Under the pieces are notes generated by a model. That model was given only the letters and a program-made list of their open reading frames with translations, was not told the DNA's origin and did no database searches. From SIAJ01 sp036266155 (GTDB lineage Bacteria > Planctomycetota > Planctomycetia > Gemmatales > Gemmataceae): a stretch of DNA of 64,000 nt. Both the position numbers and the translations under genes were made by a program. Positions within the stretch are counted from its first letter, which is position 1. Each line of letters opens with the position of its first letter. Below are positions 1-8,337 of the stretch, in pieces. The stretch lies in assembly GCA_036266155.1 (NCBI GenBank), contig DATANR010000502.1, forward strand, positions 1 to 64,000. Direction: 5' to 3'.

Positions 1-100
1 GTTCGTCCAGTTTGGGTCTGACGACGACGACTGTTAGCAGCGGAAACGGGGGGATGCGGCGTCACGGAAAAGACTCCCACCCCCCTGTCGTCTCCCGCGG

Positions 101-2662
101 CTAACGAATCGTCGACCACCCCTGCCGCATCCGCTCGCGCGTCGACCGGGCGGCTTGCGTCTCCGGAGCATCAGCGGGCCCGCCGGCCAACTCGTCCACG
201 AGCTTGCACGCATCATTTGTGCCGACGCGTTCCAAAACCGCCAAAGCCCGCAGGACGCGCAGCGTTTCGGGCTGCGGGACCGGGTTTGAGAGTTGCTCGC
301 GCAATCGTCCCAACCGCTGACTCGCTTCGGCGGAAAGATTCGCGGGCGGCTTGCGCATTTGTGGAAGGATCGGTGGCCCGAGTTGAAGCAATTTCTTCTC
401 GGCCGCCTCGCGGATTGCGAACGTCGCACTATCGAGATCGCCAATCAATTTGTGGACTACTTCCGCGTCAATCGCCTTCGCCGGTCGAATCCGCGTGCGC
501 AGAAACTTGACGACATCCACAGCCGGCGCTTCCGTGAGCTTGCAGCCGGCGGCATAGGCCTTGGCGGCATCTTCTTCCGCGAGTTCGTCCCACCAGGCTC
601 GCAGTTCTGGGTCGCCATGTTTGTCGGATAGACGCGGCATCGGGAATGCGGCCAGGTCCCAGACGAGGGCGGTGCCGTCGCGCAAGATCGTCAGGACCCT
701 TTGGCTGTTCGGGATCGCTTGCAACGCGAAAATTGGACGATCGTCCGTATTGTCGTGGTCTCTAATTGCGATTGCCCAGCGGCCGCGTTCTTTGCCGGTA
801 ACTAGATCGTTGACGCGCAGGAATCGCCCATCGTCGATCACGACGGCCCGAGCCGACAAGGAAACGCCGAGCGCTAGCGATCCTGTTTTGCCAGTCGGAA
901 TCTCAACGACGGGTTGCCCGGAAACAGCTTCCCAGATCGGCAAGTTGAAGAAGCCGTTTAGACAACTGAACAACAACCGGCCGTCCTCTGAGCAGGAGTA
1001 ACCAATGGCCGCCTTCGGAAACTCCGGCCCGATGCGGCCTGTTGCCGAGTCGACTAATATCGTCTTGTCTTCTCCTCGAACCACGACGGCCGACCCGCCC
1101 GGCAACCATGCGTCGACGACCGGCCGCTTCTTGAAAGGCACCCGATGGCGGTGTACTACCTCGCCCGTCGATGCCTCCCAGACGGCGAGACGGTAGAGCC
1201 CACCCGTCTGCTCCGGCGCGGCGCTTGCGGCTGCTAGGCGGCCATCCGGCGAGAAATGGTATGGGGGAGACATCATGGAAAAAAAGCTGGTGTCGGGGTC
1301 GTCGGTTCCTCGAAGTAGAACGGGGCGACTGCTCTCGTGAGTCGAATCATTCCAGGAACGAATGACGCCGATCCTCTCAATGGCCGATGGGGTGCGCCCC
1401 CGATTTCCGAAAGACATGGCCGGCGAATTCCAAAATCTGTCCCAGTCTTTGGGAGTTTGCAACGAGGGTCGATGCTGTCCGGTGTCCAAGTCCCATAGAC
1501 CAATGGTCTGGTTGCCGGCACTCGCCAATCGATTCCCGTCGCCGCTGATCGCCCACGCGGCGTAGCTGCAAAGTCCAGGCCGATCATGGATCGCCCGGCG
1601 CGCGGCCACGTCCCAAATTCGGAGCTGATAGGAATCTCGAATCGCCAGCCAACGACCAGTGGCCGAGAACTTGAAGGAGTCGCCTTCCGGTAGACGGTCA
1701 ATCGTGCGGCCGGAATTCGCGTCGACCAACCAGGCGCCGTTGCGGCTCCAGCAGGCCACCACTTTGCCGTCCGGCGAGAAGTCGACCGTAAACCAGGCCC
1801 GATCGCCTTCGGTTGGCTTCCAGGTCGTTACCTGTCCCGTCGCGATGTTGTGGAGTTGCAAGACGGCGCTGGCTTCACGGCCCTTGCCCTCCATGCCGCA
1901 GAAAGCAATCCGGCTTCCGTCCGGCGCGAGACTTGCGGATTGCGTCGCAGCGATCCCTTTGAAAACCTCCCTCAGGGTTGCCACGTCGAGCACCCGGACA
2001 TCGTGGTCCGGCTCAACTGACCGGCACACGGCGACGCGCCGACCATCCGCGGAGAACGAAATGGTCAAGCCCAGATATTCGTTCTCAACTCGTTCGGGGC
2101 GAAGAGTCGCCTCGCGAACGACTTCGGTCTTGCGCGTGATGAGGGTCAAAACGTTTTCGTTGCTTGCATAGGCGAGTATCGTTCCATCCGGCGAGAATGT
2201 GAGTGCGTGAAACGAACTCTTGGGCCGATGGAATGTCTGCTCGACTCGACCGGTCCGCGCGTCGAAGATGATGAGCTGCTCCTCTTGGCCAAAGGCCACG
2301 GCGGCGCCGTCCGGGGAAACGGCGAACACCGGGAAATGCGCTGCAGGCTTTCCTGATCGGTTGATGAACGGCAATCGAACAGCCCGCGCCTGGCGACCGG
2401 TGTGCAGGTCCCACCAGCGCACCATGAAGTCGGCACCCACCGTCACGGCCGACTTGACATCCGGGAGTATCGCGAAGTCTTTCAGGTCATTATGGCGCAA
2501 CCGCACCGAGCCCAAGCGTGCGACGGCTCCTTCCGGCAGTGGGTCGCCATACAGGTCGACCAAGTGCGGCATCGGACCGCGTTCGGGTGAGGCGGCGAAA
2601 GCGGCTGTCGCGCTGATGATGGCAATCGTCGCGAGAACCAGTCGGCAAACGGCGACGGACAT
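101..2662 (-). CDS. Exported WD40-repeat (beta-propeller) protein, paralogue A
   Basis: The 853-residue product starts with a Sec-type signal peptide (residues 1-23, ending AFAAS). It then has many WD40-like blades with recurring FSPDG / LWDL-type motifs (for example WWDLHTGR and IRIWDVAAR-like ends) over roughly residues 55-700. The C-terminus (about 740-853) carries a helical module, D-L-D-S-x-x-F-x-x-R-E-A-A, followed by a second helical stretch with LRALAVLERVG. The same architecture occurs in the genes at 4423 and 23701, so this is one of three local paralogues. WD40 propellers usually act as binding scaffolds; no partner is evident and no enzymatic residues are seen. The ATG at 2662 places the signal peptide at the very N-terminus. 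The function is unknown, and an extracytoplasmic scaffold or sensor is an inference. Confidence 0.85.
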   Translation of the reverse strand: MSVAVCRLVLATIAIISATAAFAASPERGPMPHLVDLYGDPLPEGAVARLGSVRLRHNDLKDFAILPDVKSAVTVGADFMVRWWDLHTGRQARAVRLPFINRSGKPAAHFPVFAVSPDGAAVAFGQEEQLIIFDARTGRVEQTFHRPKSSFHALTFSPDGTILAYASNENVLTLITRKTEVVREATLRPERVENEYLGLTISFSADGRRVAVCRSVEPDHDVRVLDVATLREVFKGIAATQSASLAPDGSRIAFCGMEGKGREASAVLQLHNIATGQVTTWKPTEGDRAWFTVDFSPDGKVVACWSRNGAWLVDANSGRTIDRLPEGDSFKFSATGRWLAIRDSYQLRIWDVAARRAIHDRPGLCSYAAWAISGDGNRLASAGNQTIGLWDLDTGQHRPSLQTPKDWDRFWNSPAMSFGNRGRTPSAIERIGVIRSWNDSTHESSRPVLLRGTDDPDTSFFSMMSPPYHFSPDGRLAAASAAPEQTGGLYRLAVWEASTGEVVHRHRVPFKKRPVVDAWLPGGSAVVVRGEDKTILVDSATGRIGPEFPKAAIGYSCSEDGRLLFSCLNGFFNLPIWEAVSGQPVVEIPTGKTGSLALGVSLSARAVVIDDGRFLRVNDLVTGKERGRWAIAIRDHDNTDDRPIFALQAIPNSQRVLTILRDGTALVWDLAAFPMPRLSDKHGDPELRAWWDELAEEDAAKAYAAGCKLTEAPAVDVVKFLRTRIRPAKAIDAEVVHKLIGDLDSATFAIREAAEKKLLQLGPPILPQMRKPPANLSAEASQRLGRLREQLSNPVPQPETLRVLRALAVLERVGTNDACKLVDELAGGPADAPETQAARSTRERMRQGWSTIR

Positions 2663-2959
2663 CGCGGGTTCCCGAGTAGCAGGATGGAACTACTTGTTGG
2701 TGTAGCAGACTGGCGACCGAGATGTTCGGTCGCGCAGCCGCTGTGGTATTGAGAGATCGCCCAGCATCGACGGGTAAATTGGCAGTTCTATGCGCTACAA
2801 TTTGCGCGACACGCGCTCGATGCAAGTCGCACTCAGGCCGCAAGTTGCGTTCAAAATCGATTGAGAGATTGCCAAGTAGTGGGAATGCGCTTGGCAATCT
2901 CTCAATTCCGCGCGGCTTGCAACGAAACGCAACGAATTGCTGGTCCGCTGGTCGTCTCG
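2663..2959. other. Intergenic region rich in short palindromes
   Basis: This stretch of about 300 bases lies between two minus-strand genes. It shows no convincing coding frame. It holds a perfect 17-bp-arm inverted repeat (2860-2906) and a further single copy of its arm motif ATTGAGAGATNGCC at 2748. It presumably contains the 3' end of the PDZ gene transcript and the promoter of the WD40 gene, but no clear -35/-10 pair was identified. Confidence 0.5.
2860..2906. repeat. Inverted repeat, 17-bp perfect arms (ATTGAGAGAT type)
   Basis: The arms at 2860-2876 and 2890-2906 are perfectly complementary (ATTGAGAGATTGCCAAG and its reverse complement), with a 13-nt loop. On the minus strand it lies about 55 bp beyond the PDZ gene stop, so it could act as a 3' end structure. 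The same arm sequence recurs with variation at 2748-2764 and 40958-40973, which suggests a small interspersed family rather than a one-off terminator. There is no T-run next to it. Confidence 0.7.
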
Positions 2960-3358
2960 CTAGTCGCGCTGATCGATGGGCGGTATGCCGCGCGTCGGGA
3001 CCGGTTGAAAGTCGGGTGGGCGACCGGTCAGCTTCACTTTGACGACGAGCTTCTGTGTCCCACGCTGAACGGCGACGTTGACAATGGTCCCCGGCCGCAT
3101 GCCGCCAACGAATTTGACGAGGTCGCCCGTATCCGAATCCTTGAAGTCGGCGTCGTCGATCTTGAAGATGACGTCGCCTTCTTTCAGGCCAGCTTTGTGG
3201 GCCGGGCCGTCCGCTTTCACTTCCGTCACCGTCAGCCCCTCGCCATCCTTTTGAAAGACGATGCCGAGATAGCCGGGCCCACTGCCCAAAGGTTCCTTGT
3301 CCTTGAGAGCTGGAGCGCCGATGGAGAGCGCTGCGAGCAACGTGAGTGTGGCGGACAT
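2960..3358 (-). CDS. Small exported PDZ-domain protein
   Basis: Starting at the ATG at 3358, the product has 132 residues: a short hydrophobic N-terminus (MSATLTLLAALSIGAPAL, a probable signal peptide), then a single PDZ domain covering most of the rest. PDZ hallmarks are the GYLGI carboxylate-binding loop, the block VTEVKADGPAHKAGLKEGDVI, and a second strand pair ending in VKVKLTGRPP. There is no protease domain, so this is not a DegP/HtrA enzyme. It may be a peptide-tail binding adaptor. A longer frame begins at 3406 but would bury the signal sequence, so the internal ATG is preferred. It follows the amidohydrolase gene in the same direction, separated by a palindrome (3371-3404). Confidence 0.8.
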   Translation of the reverse strand: MSATLTLLAALSIGAPALKDKEPLGSGPGYLGIVFQKDGEGLTVTEVKADGPAHKAGLKEGDVIFKIDDADFKDSDTGDLVKFVGGMRPGTIVNVAVQRGTQKLVVKVKLTGRPPDFQPVPTRGIPPIDQRD

Positions 3359-3370
3359 GGAATCCTCCCG

Positions 3371-3404
3371 TCTGGCGTGACCGATGGTCACGCCGCTAAA
3401 CGAC
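3371..3404. repeat. Palindromic element, GTTTAGC/GCTAAAC family (copy 1)
   Basis: The perfect stem GGCGTGACC/GGTCACGCC (3374-3382 and 3386-3394, loop GAT) is followed by GCTAAACGA (3395-3403). On the minus strand it reads TCGTTTAGC then the stem, and begins about 10 bp after the amidohydrolase stop codon. The far edge (GTCT) is degenerate. It shares its constant edge with the elements at 13111, 26293 and 45507 but has a different, still self-complementary, core. Confidence 0.65.
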
Positions 3405-3413
3405 ATTGGTCGA

Positions 3414-4343
3414 TTACAAACCGTAGAACTTCACCGCGTTGTCGTGGAACAGCTTTCGTTGCTGCTCCTCGCTCTTATCTTGCACGATTTTCTTTGCGGC
3501 CGCTACCCAGTCTTTGAGCGGGGCGCCCAAAGTGCAGACGGGCCAGTCGCCTGCCCACATCACGCGGTCCCAGCCAAAAACCTCAATCGTGTGGTTCACC
3601 GCCGGCGCCAATTGATCGATCGACCAATCGCCCTTCTTGACTGACGCGATGATGCCGGAGACCTTGCCCATGACGTTCTTGCGGGCCGCGACCTTGGCGA
3701 TGTCCTTCTTCCACTGTTCCATCTTCTTGGCGTCGAGAATCGGCGCGTTGCCGCAATGGTCGAGAATGAACCGTGTATCGGGACACTCGCTGACAAGCTT
3801 GTCGGCATCGCCGAGATCGGCCGGACGCTGGCAGATGTCCCAGCTCAGGCCAATCTCTCCGAGATGTCGGACGCCGGCAATGAACTCCTTGGTCGTCGAG
3901 TATCCCGGCGGCGTGTGTTCCGTATGAACCACCTGGCGCAGGCCCTTGATGTACGGGCTGCCTTTGAATTGCGCGACATACTTCTTGAACTCGTCGCCCT
4001 TGTTCGGCCGGCCGCCAACGACCGCGGCGACGGTGGGCGAGCTTTTCGATTTGATGAGTTCGATCAGGTAGTCGACTTCCTTCTGCTGATCAGCTTCGAC
4101 GACATCCACCTCCATGTAGACGCACTTCGCGATGTTGAGCCCCTGGCTCGCCTCGGCATATTCCTTCGGCGTGAACGAGTGTGCAAGCGGCTCGCCCTCC
4201 TTCACCCAGGCGAGCTTGAGCTTGCTGAGGTCCCACAAGTGTTGATGACAATCGACGATGGGAATCATCTTGGTTTCGTCCTTGGCAAGCGCGCCTGCGG
4301 CGACGGTGGCGCCGGCGGCGGAGAGGAATTCACGGCGGTTCAT
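3414..4343 (-). CDS. Tat-exported amidohydrolase (TIM-barrel, fuconolactonase-like)
   Basis: The 309-residue protein has a twin-arginine signal at its N-terminus (MNRREFLSAAGATVAAGALA). The mature part is an amidohydrolase-2 type TIM barrel. The metal-binding H-x-H is in DCHQHLW (His33, His35), a later metal or acid segment is RFILDHCGNAP, and the C-terminal motif MWAGDWPVC is followed by the family's usual ending FHDNAVKFYGL. This family includes lactonases of sugar catabolism (L-fuconolactonase-like) and 2-pyrone-4,6-dicarboxylate hydrolases. Export by Tat agrees with a metal cofactor loaded in the cytoplasm. The exact substrate cannot be told. A PDZ protein gene follows downstream. Confidence 0.85.
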   Translation of the reverse strand: MNRREFLSAAGATVAAGALAKDETKMIPIVDCHQHLWDLSKLKLAWVKEGEPLAHSFTPKEYAEASQGLNIAKCVYMEVDVVEADQQKEVDYLIELIKSKSSPTVAAVVGGRPNKGDEFKKYVAQFKGSPYIKGLRQVVHTEHTPPGYSTTKEFIAGVRHLGEIGLSWDICQRPADLGDADKLVSECPDTRFILDHCGNAPILDAKKMEQWKKDIAKVAARKNVMGKVSGIIASVKKGDWSIDQLAPAVNHTIEVFGWDRVMWAGDWPVCTLGAPLKDWVAAAKKIVQDKSEEQQRKLFHDNAVKFYGL

Positions 4344-4422
4344 CGGGGAGAGTCCTCAAGGGATGTCGGCGGGGATTGTAGCCAGGTATGGCGAACGGGG
4401 GAAGGCAAAGGTCAAGGTGTTC

Positions 4423-6933
4423 TCACTTCAACCGCTCCAGCGCCGCCCTTGCTTCGATGGTCACGCGTGAACCAGAAGCACCGCCGGCCATCGTGGCCAA
4501 GAGCTGCTTGGCATCGTCGTTGCCGATGCGCTCGAGCAGCCACACAGCCCGGAGGCCGCGCAGAACCTCGCCCGTCGGCGGCGTGGCTGGGTTGAGCTTG
4601 TTGAGCAGTGCTTCCAGTCGCTCGCGTTGCTCGGGCGACGTTGTCTTCTCCCAGACCGAGCGAAGGTCGCCTTCAACAACGCCCCCCCGAGCGGTTAGTT
4701 CGCGCGCGGCCGCCTCGCGCACGGCGTACTTCGGATGATCGAGCAGGGCAATCTGATCGGAGGTGTCCTTCCACGCGGGGATTGCCTTCAGTCGAGTCTT
4801 GAGCAATTCCGTCGCCCGATCTGGGTGTGCGAGCAGATGCCACTGAGTCCGCCAGGCTTCCGCGGCGGCGGCCGATTCGAGCGAAGCCCAAAGGCGATTC
4901 GCCTGATCGGGTTGCCAGGTCGAGCGCCGAGTCGGTGACGAATTCCAGATGAGCACCGTCCCGTCGGCGTGCGCCGTCGCTATGTTTGAACCGTCCGGAG
5001 CGAAAGTCACGGCCTTGACGTCCGATGACGGCAATTGATGGTGCTGGATTTCATGCAAATTCGTAAGATCGGCAAACGCCAACTTGTCCCCGTTCACAAA
5101 GGCCAAAGATCGTCCATCAGACGACAAGGTCGCGAGGGCCCAGTCGGGAATGCGTTCGAGCAGCGGCGCCACTTCGCCGCCGGTGAGCGCGTCCCAAATC
5201 ACGCCTTCGATCAACGGCCCTCCCCAGGGGCCACCAATTTGAATGCGACATCCGATCAACGCGGAGCCGCCGCAAACGGCTTGACCCCGAAGTGCAAATG
5301 CGCCGGCCCGCGTATTGAGCGGTGGCAACGGCCGGCCGGTCACGACATCCGTGCGTTTGCCGTCCGATTCCAACATGACGCCCGGCAATGAACGAATCGG
5401 CAAGTTCTCCGTTCGAGTCCGCCGCCATTCGTTGGACGTGTTCGAGGAGTTCGCCTTCCGGACTACATGCTTTCCAGCCTGGTCATAGACGTCGGCAAGG
5501 GTACCTGCAGGAGTAAACTGCTGAGCCATGAATCCGCCATCTGGGAAAAAGTCGATGACCGGCATGCCAAAGATGTTGGGAAGTTGCTTGAGTTGGAAGG
5601 TCGATTCGCCCGCTGGCTTGCCAAGCCCCCAGATCTTCAAGATGTCATTCGCGAGCACGGCGCGAACCGTGTTGCCCCGCCGATCAACATGCGCCTCTTT
5701 AACCTCGTTCGCACTTTCCACACGCCACACCATCTCCATCCGCTCGACATCCCAGACCGCCAGCACGTCCGGCTTCCACTCGCGTTCGTCGCCACGGCGA
5801 TCACCGGGCCAAACCGTGAGCAAGCGTTTACCGTCGCCCGACCAGCGAAGCATTGAGGGAGCGACCGGCTTATCTAACATCGGCATTGGATAGGCCGGCT
5901 TACCAGTCGCCACGTCCCAACGCTGGACCCACGCGGAGACCGTGAGCAGCGATTTGCCATCCGGTGAGAACGCAACCATGCGCGCCGCGTGCGGCAGGCG
6001 ATGCTGCACTTTGCCTGTCATCAGGTCCCAGACTGTGACATTACGATCGATCGCCAGAGCGAGCTTGCCGCCGTCTGGTGCGAGATCGATGCCCCACAGA
6101 CCTGCTGGCGTCGTGGAATCAACGGGGATCGTCAGCAGCGGCTTGCCGTCGTCCGCGTTAAACACGGTCAGGCTGTAATTATCCGAGATCGCCAATCGAC
6201 GCCCGTCGGCCGACACGGCGCGCAGCGTGCCGATCGACTTGAGCCGCGTCGTCCAAAGTTCCTTGCCGCCAAGGTCGCGCGCGGTTAGTTCCGGCTCCGC
6301 GGTGCCGCCGGTTGCAAAGATGCGTCGGCCGTCCGGCGCCAGGCGGACGCTGTGCAGATCGGCCCGATCGGTGAGGATGCGCGTGAAACGATCATGGGCG
6401 AGGTCGTAGCGCCAGGCGACACCGGGACTCGACGTGGGCGCGGAGATTCCGGCAAGGAATCGGCAATTGGCGGCCAGCGTCGGCGAGTAAACCTTGCGAT
6501 CAGGATCTGCGAACGGTGCCGGCAACGTGAACGTTCGCGTGTCGGCCGTGGCGGTGTCGTAGAGAGCGCCGGTGCGGCCGTTGAGCAGGAACAGCAGGCG
6601 GCCGTCGCGTGAGAGCGGCGTGTACAGGCTGCGCCCCTCGGTGCCGATCGCCTGCGACTCGATCCACCGACCCGTGGCCGCATCGAAGACCGTGACGCCG
6701 GAATAATCGACGACGACGAACCGACTGCCGTCGGCCGTCCAGCCGAGCGTCCACGCGAACCCGCTCAACGGGGGTGGCACACCGAGGCGGCCAAGCGCTC
6801 CGATGGGAAGCGGAAATCCGCCACGATCGCTGCGATATTCGTGCGGTGCGGGGCCAGGCTCGGCCATTGCCGCGAGTGGGAGAAGCAGGAGCAGCGCGAT
6901 CCGCGCGAGCACGGCGACAGTCCCCGTGGGCAT
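4423..6933 (-). CDS. Exported WD40-repeat protein, paralogue B, downstream of the ECF sigma gene
   Basis: The product has 836 residues from the ATG at 6933; a TTG at 6948 in the same frame is an alternative start. A signal peptide (VLARIALLLLLPLAAMA) precedes a series of WD40-type blades (ITVWDLMTGK, VAFSPDGKSLLT, VLIWNSS-like repeats) over about residues 45-690. The C-terminal region has the same helical module as the other two WD40 paralogues (H-P-K-Y-A-V-R-E-A-A, then LRGLRAVWLLERIG). The gene begins a few bases after the ECF sigma stop (6952), so the two are probably co-transcribed. Pairing of ECF sigma genes with WD40 or kinase genes is typical of planctomycetes. A role in signal input is an inference. 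Confidence 0.85.
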   Translation of the reverse strand: MPTGTVAVLARIALLLLLPLAAMAEPGPAPHEYRSDRGGFPLPIGALGRLGVPPPLSGFAWTLGWTADGSRFVVVDYSGVTVFDAATGRWIESQAIGTEGRSLYTPLSRDGRLLFLLNGRTGALYDTATADTRTFTLPAPFADPDRKVYSPTLAANCRFLAGISAPTSSPGVAWRYDLAHDRFTRILTDRADLHSVRLAPDGRRIFATGGTAEPELTARDLGGKELWTTRLKSIGTLRAVSADGRRLAISDNYSLTVFNADDGKPLLTIPVDSTTPAGLWGIDLAPDGGKLALAIDRNVTVWDLMTGKVQHRLPHAARMVAFSPDGKSLLTVSAWVQRWDVATGKPAYPMPMLDKPVAPSMLRWSGDGKRLLTVWPGDRRGDEREWKPDVLAVWDVERMEMVWRVESANEVKEAHVDRRGNTVRAVLANDILKIWGLGKPAGESTFQLKQLPNIFGMPVIDFFPDGGFMAQQFTPAGTLADVYDQAGKHVVRKANSSNTSNEWRRTRTENLPIRSLPGVMLESDGKRTDVVTGRPLPPLNTRAGAFALRGQAVCGGSALIGCRIQIGGPWGGPLIEGVIWDALTGGEVAPLLERIPDWALATLSSDGRSLAFVNGDKLAFADLTNLHEIQHHQLPSSDVKAVTFAPDGSNIATAHADGTVLIWNSSPTRRSTWQPDQANRLWASLESAAAAEAWRTQWHLLAHPDRATELLKTRLKAIPAWKDTSDQIALLDHPKYAVREAAARELTARGGVVEGDLRSVWEKTTSPEQRERLEALLNKLNPATPPTGEVLRGLRAVWLLERIGNDDAKQLLATMAGGASGSRVTIEARAALERLK

Positions 6934-6951
6934 GGGACATCGTAGCAATTC

Positions 6952-7560
6952 TCACTCGTCGGCGGTCACTTGCAAGCGAAATGCGTGCAAGACGCGTTCG
7001 ACCGTCCGTCGCGGCCGCCCGGTGCGCCCGGAGATTTCGCCGACTTCATATCCGGCCAGGCGCAGCTCCACGACCTGTCGGTCCGAGCATGTAAGTGTGG
7101 CAAGCTGCTCTTGCAGGGCGATCGCGGCAAACGTGTCGGTGCACCGGTTGTCGGTGATCGACCGCGACTGCCCGTCGTCGTCCTCTGGAATGCAGGTTCG
7201 CCACACCGAGCGCTTGGCGGCCGAATGATGCTCGACCAGACGCCGTACGTGATTCAGGGCCAGCGCCAGAAGTAATCCCCAAACATCACCATCGGGCTCT
7301 TCGACGCGCAAGCGATCGAACAGCGAGCGAAAAGCCATCTGCGCGACGTCTTCGGGATCAAAGCGACTTGCAAACGATCGGCCGCACCGTGAGCGGATCG
7401 CGGCCAGAAGACGCGCGCCATAGCGGCGATACAAGACAGCCGCGGCCCGTTGGTCGCCGGCCCTGTAGCGCGTGGCTAAGTCGAGATCGAGAGCGTTGTT
7501 CGCTTCCAATTGGCCTGCCCGGGCGAAGGCGGGTGGCACGGCCGGCGGGAGGATGTGCAC
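6952..7560 (-). CDS. ECF-type RNA polymerase sigma factor
   Basis: The 202-residue protein has sigma region 2 at roughly residues 28-90 (LATRYRAGDQRAAAVLYRRYGARLL, then DPEDVAQMAFRSLFDRL, the -10 recognition helix). Region 4 lies at about 150-200 (LTCSDRQVVELRLAGYEVGEISGRTGRPRRTVERVL, a helix-turn-helix for the -35 element). Regions 1.1 and 3 are absent, as in ECF factors. The first codon is GTG at 7560. No anti-sigma gene is adjacent. Instead a secreted WD40 protein follows almost directly. Planctomycete ECF factors are often controlled without classical anti-sigma factors, so the neighbour is a candidate partner, which is an inference. Confidence 0.85.
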   Translation of the reverse strand: MHILPPAVPPAFARAGQLEANNALDLDLATRYRAGDQRAAAVLYRRYGARLLAAIRSRCGRSFASRFDPEDVAQMAFRSLFDRLRVEEPDGDVWGLLLALALNHVRRLVEHHSAAKRSVWRTCIPEDDDGQSRSITDNRCTDTFAAIALQEQLATLTCSDRQVVELRLAGYEVGEISGRTGRPRRTVERVLHAFRLQVTADE

Positions 7561-7689
7561 ACCAAGCGCGGGATCAACGCGGCTAGGGGACCGGCGCTTC
7601 CCACATCAACAACCTAGAACGCATTCGGCAGGCGTGTCGGCCCACCCCGCCGGCCATATCATCGTCCCCACCTCCCGAGGCGCATTTCC

Positions 7690-8337
7690 ATGCTGATCGA
7701 CCGGTTCATCCGGCTGCTCCTGCCCCCGCAAGGCCGGTTTTTTGTCTTGCTGGAAGGGCTGTCCGACCAGATCGAGGCGGCCGCCACCGTCTTCGCGGAA
7801 CTGGAATCCGCGACGGGACATGCGCAAATGGAAGACATCGCCTTCCGCGTCAAGAACGTCGAAAAAGCGGCCGACGAGTTTGAACGGCAACTGCACGAGG
7901 AACTCGACAAGACCTTCGTCACACCGATCGATCGCGAAGACCTAGCAGCACTGTCCAAGTGCCTCGATGACGTGGTCGACGGCATGGAGCACTCGGCCAC
8001 GTTCGCGGCGCTATATCAATTCGACCGCTTGACCGACGCGATGCGCGAGCAAGTTCGCCTCACCGTCCAAGCCGCGAAACAGCTGGCGGCCGCCGGCCGG
8101 TTGTTGCGGAAGTTTGGCAACCCGGAAGCCGGACAGGCCGCCGGGCTCGCCATCCACGAACTGGAGAGCCAGGCCGACACCGTCTATCGCAAAGCCGTCG
8201 CTTCACTGTTCACCGATAACCTGTCTTCGACCGATCTGATTCGCCAGAAGGACATGCTCTCCGCGCTGGAAAGCGGCATCGACCTGTGCGAAGACGCGAT
8301 GGATGTCATCCGCTCGGTGGTGGTGAAGAATGGCTAG
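7690..8337 (+). CDS. DUF47/PhoU-like phosphate transport regulator
   Basis: This 215-residue all-helical protein belongs to the DUF47 family, distantly related to PhoU. Characteristic features are the amphipathic start FIRLLLPPQGRFFVLLEGLSD, the helix with VKNVEKAADEFERQLHEEL, the segment TPIDREDLAALSKCLDDVVDGME, and the C-terminal ALESGIDLCEDAMDVIRSVVVKNG. Members of this family lie next to PiT permeases and are thought to bind metals through repeated E/D-rich helices and modulate the transporter. Here the coding region overlaps the permease gene by 8 bp, showing translational coupling. Confidence 0.9.
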   Translation: MLIDRFIRLLLPPQGRFFVLLEGLSDQIEAAATVFAELESATGHAQMEDIAFRVKNVEKAADEFERQLHEELDKTFVTPIDREDLAALSKCLDDVVDGMEHSATFAALYQFDRLTDAMREQVRLTVQAAKQLAAAGRLLRKFGNPEAGQAAGLAIHELESQADTVYRKAVASLFTDNLSSTDLIRQKDMLSALESGIDLCEDAMDVIRSVVVKNG

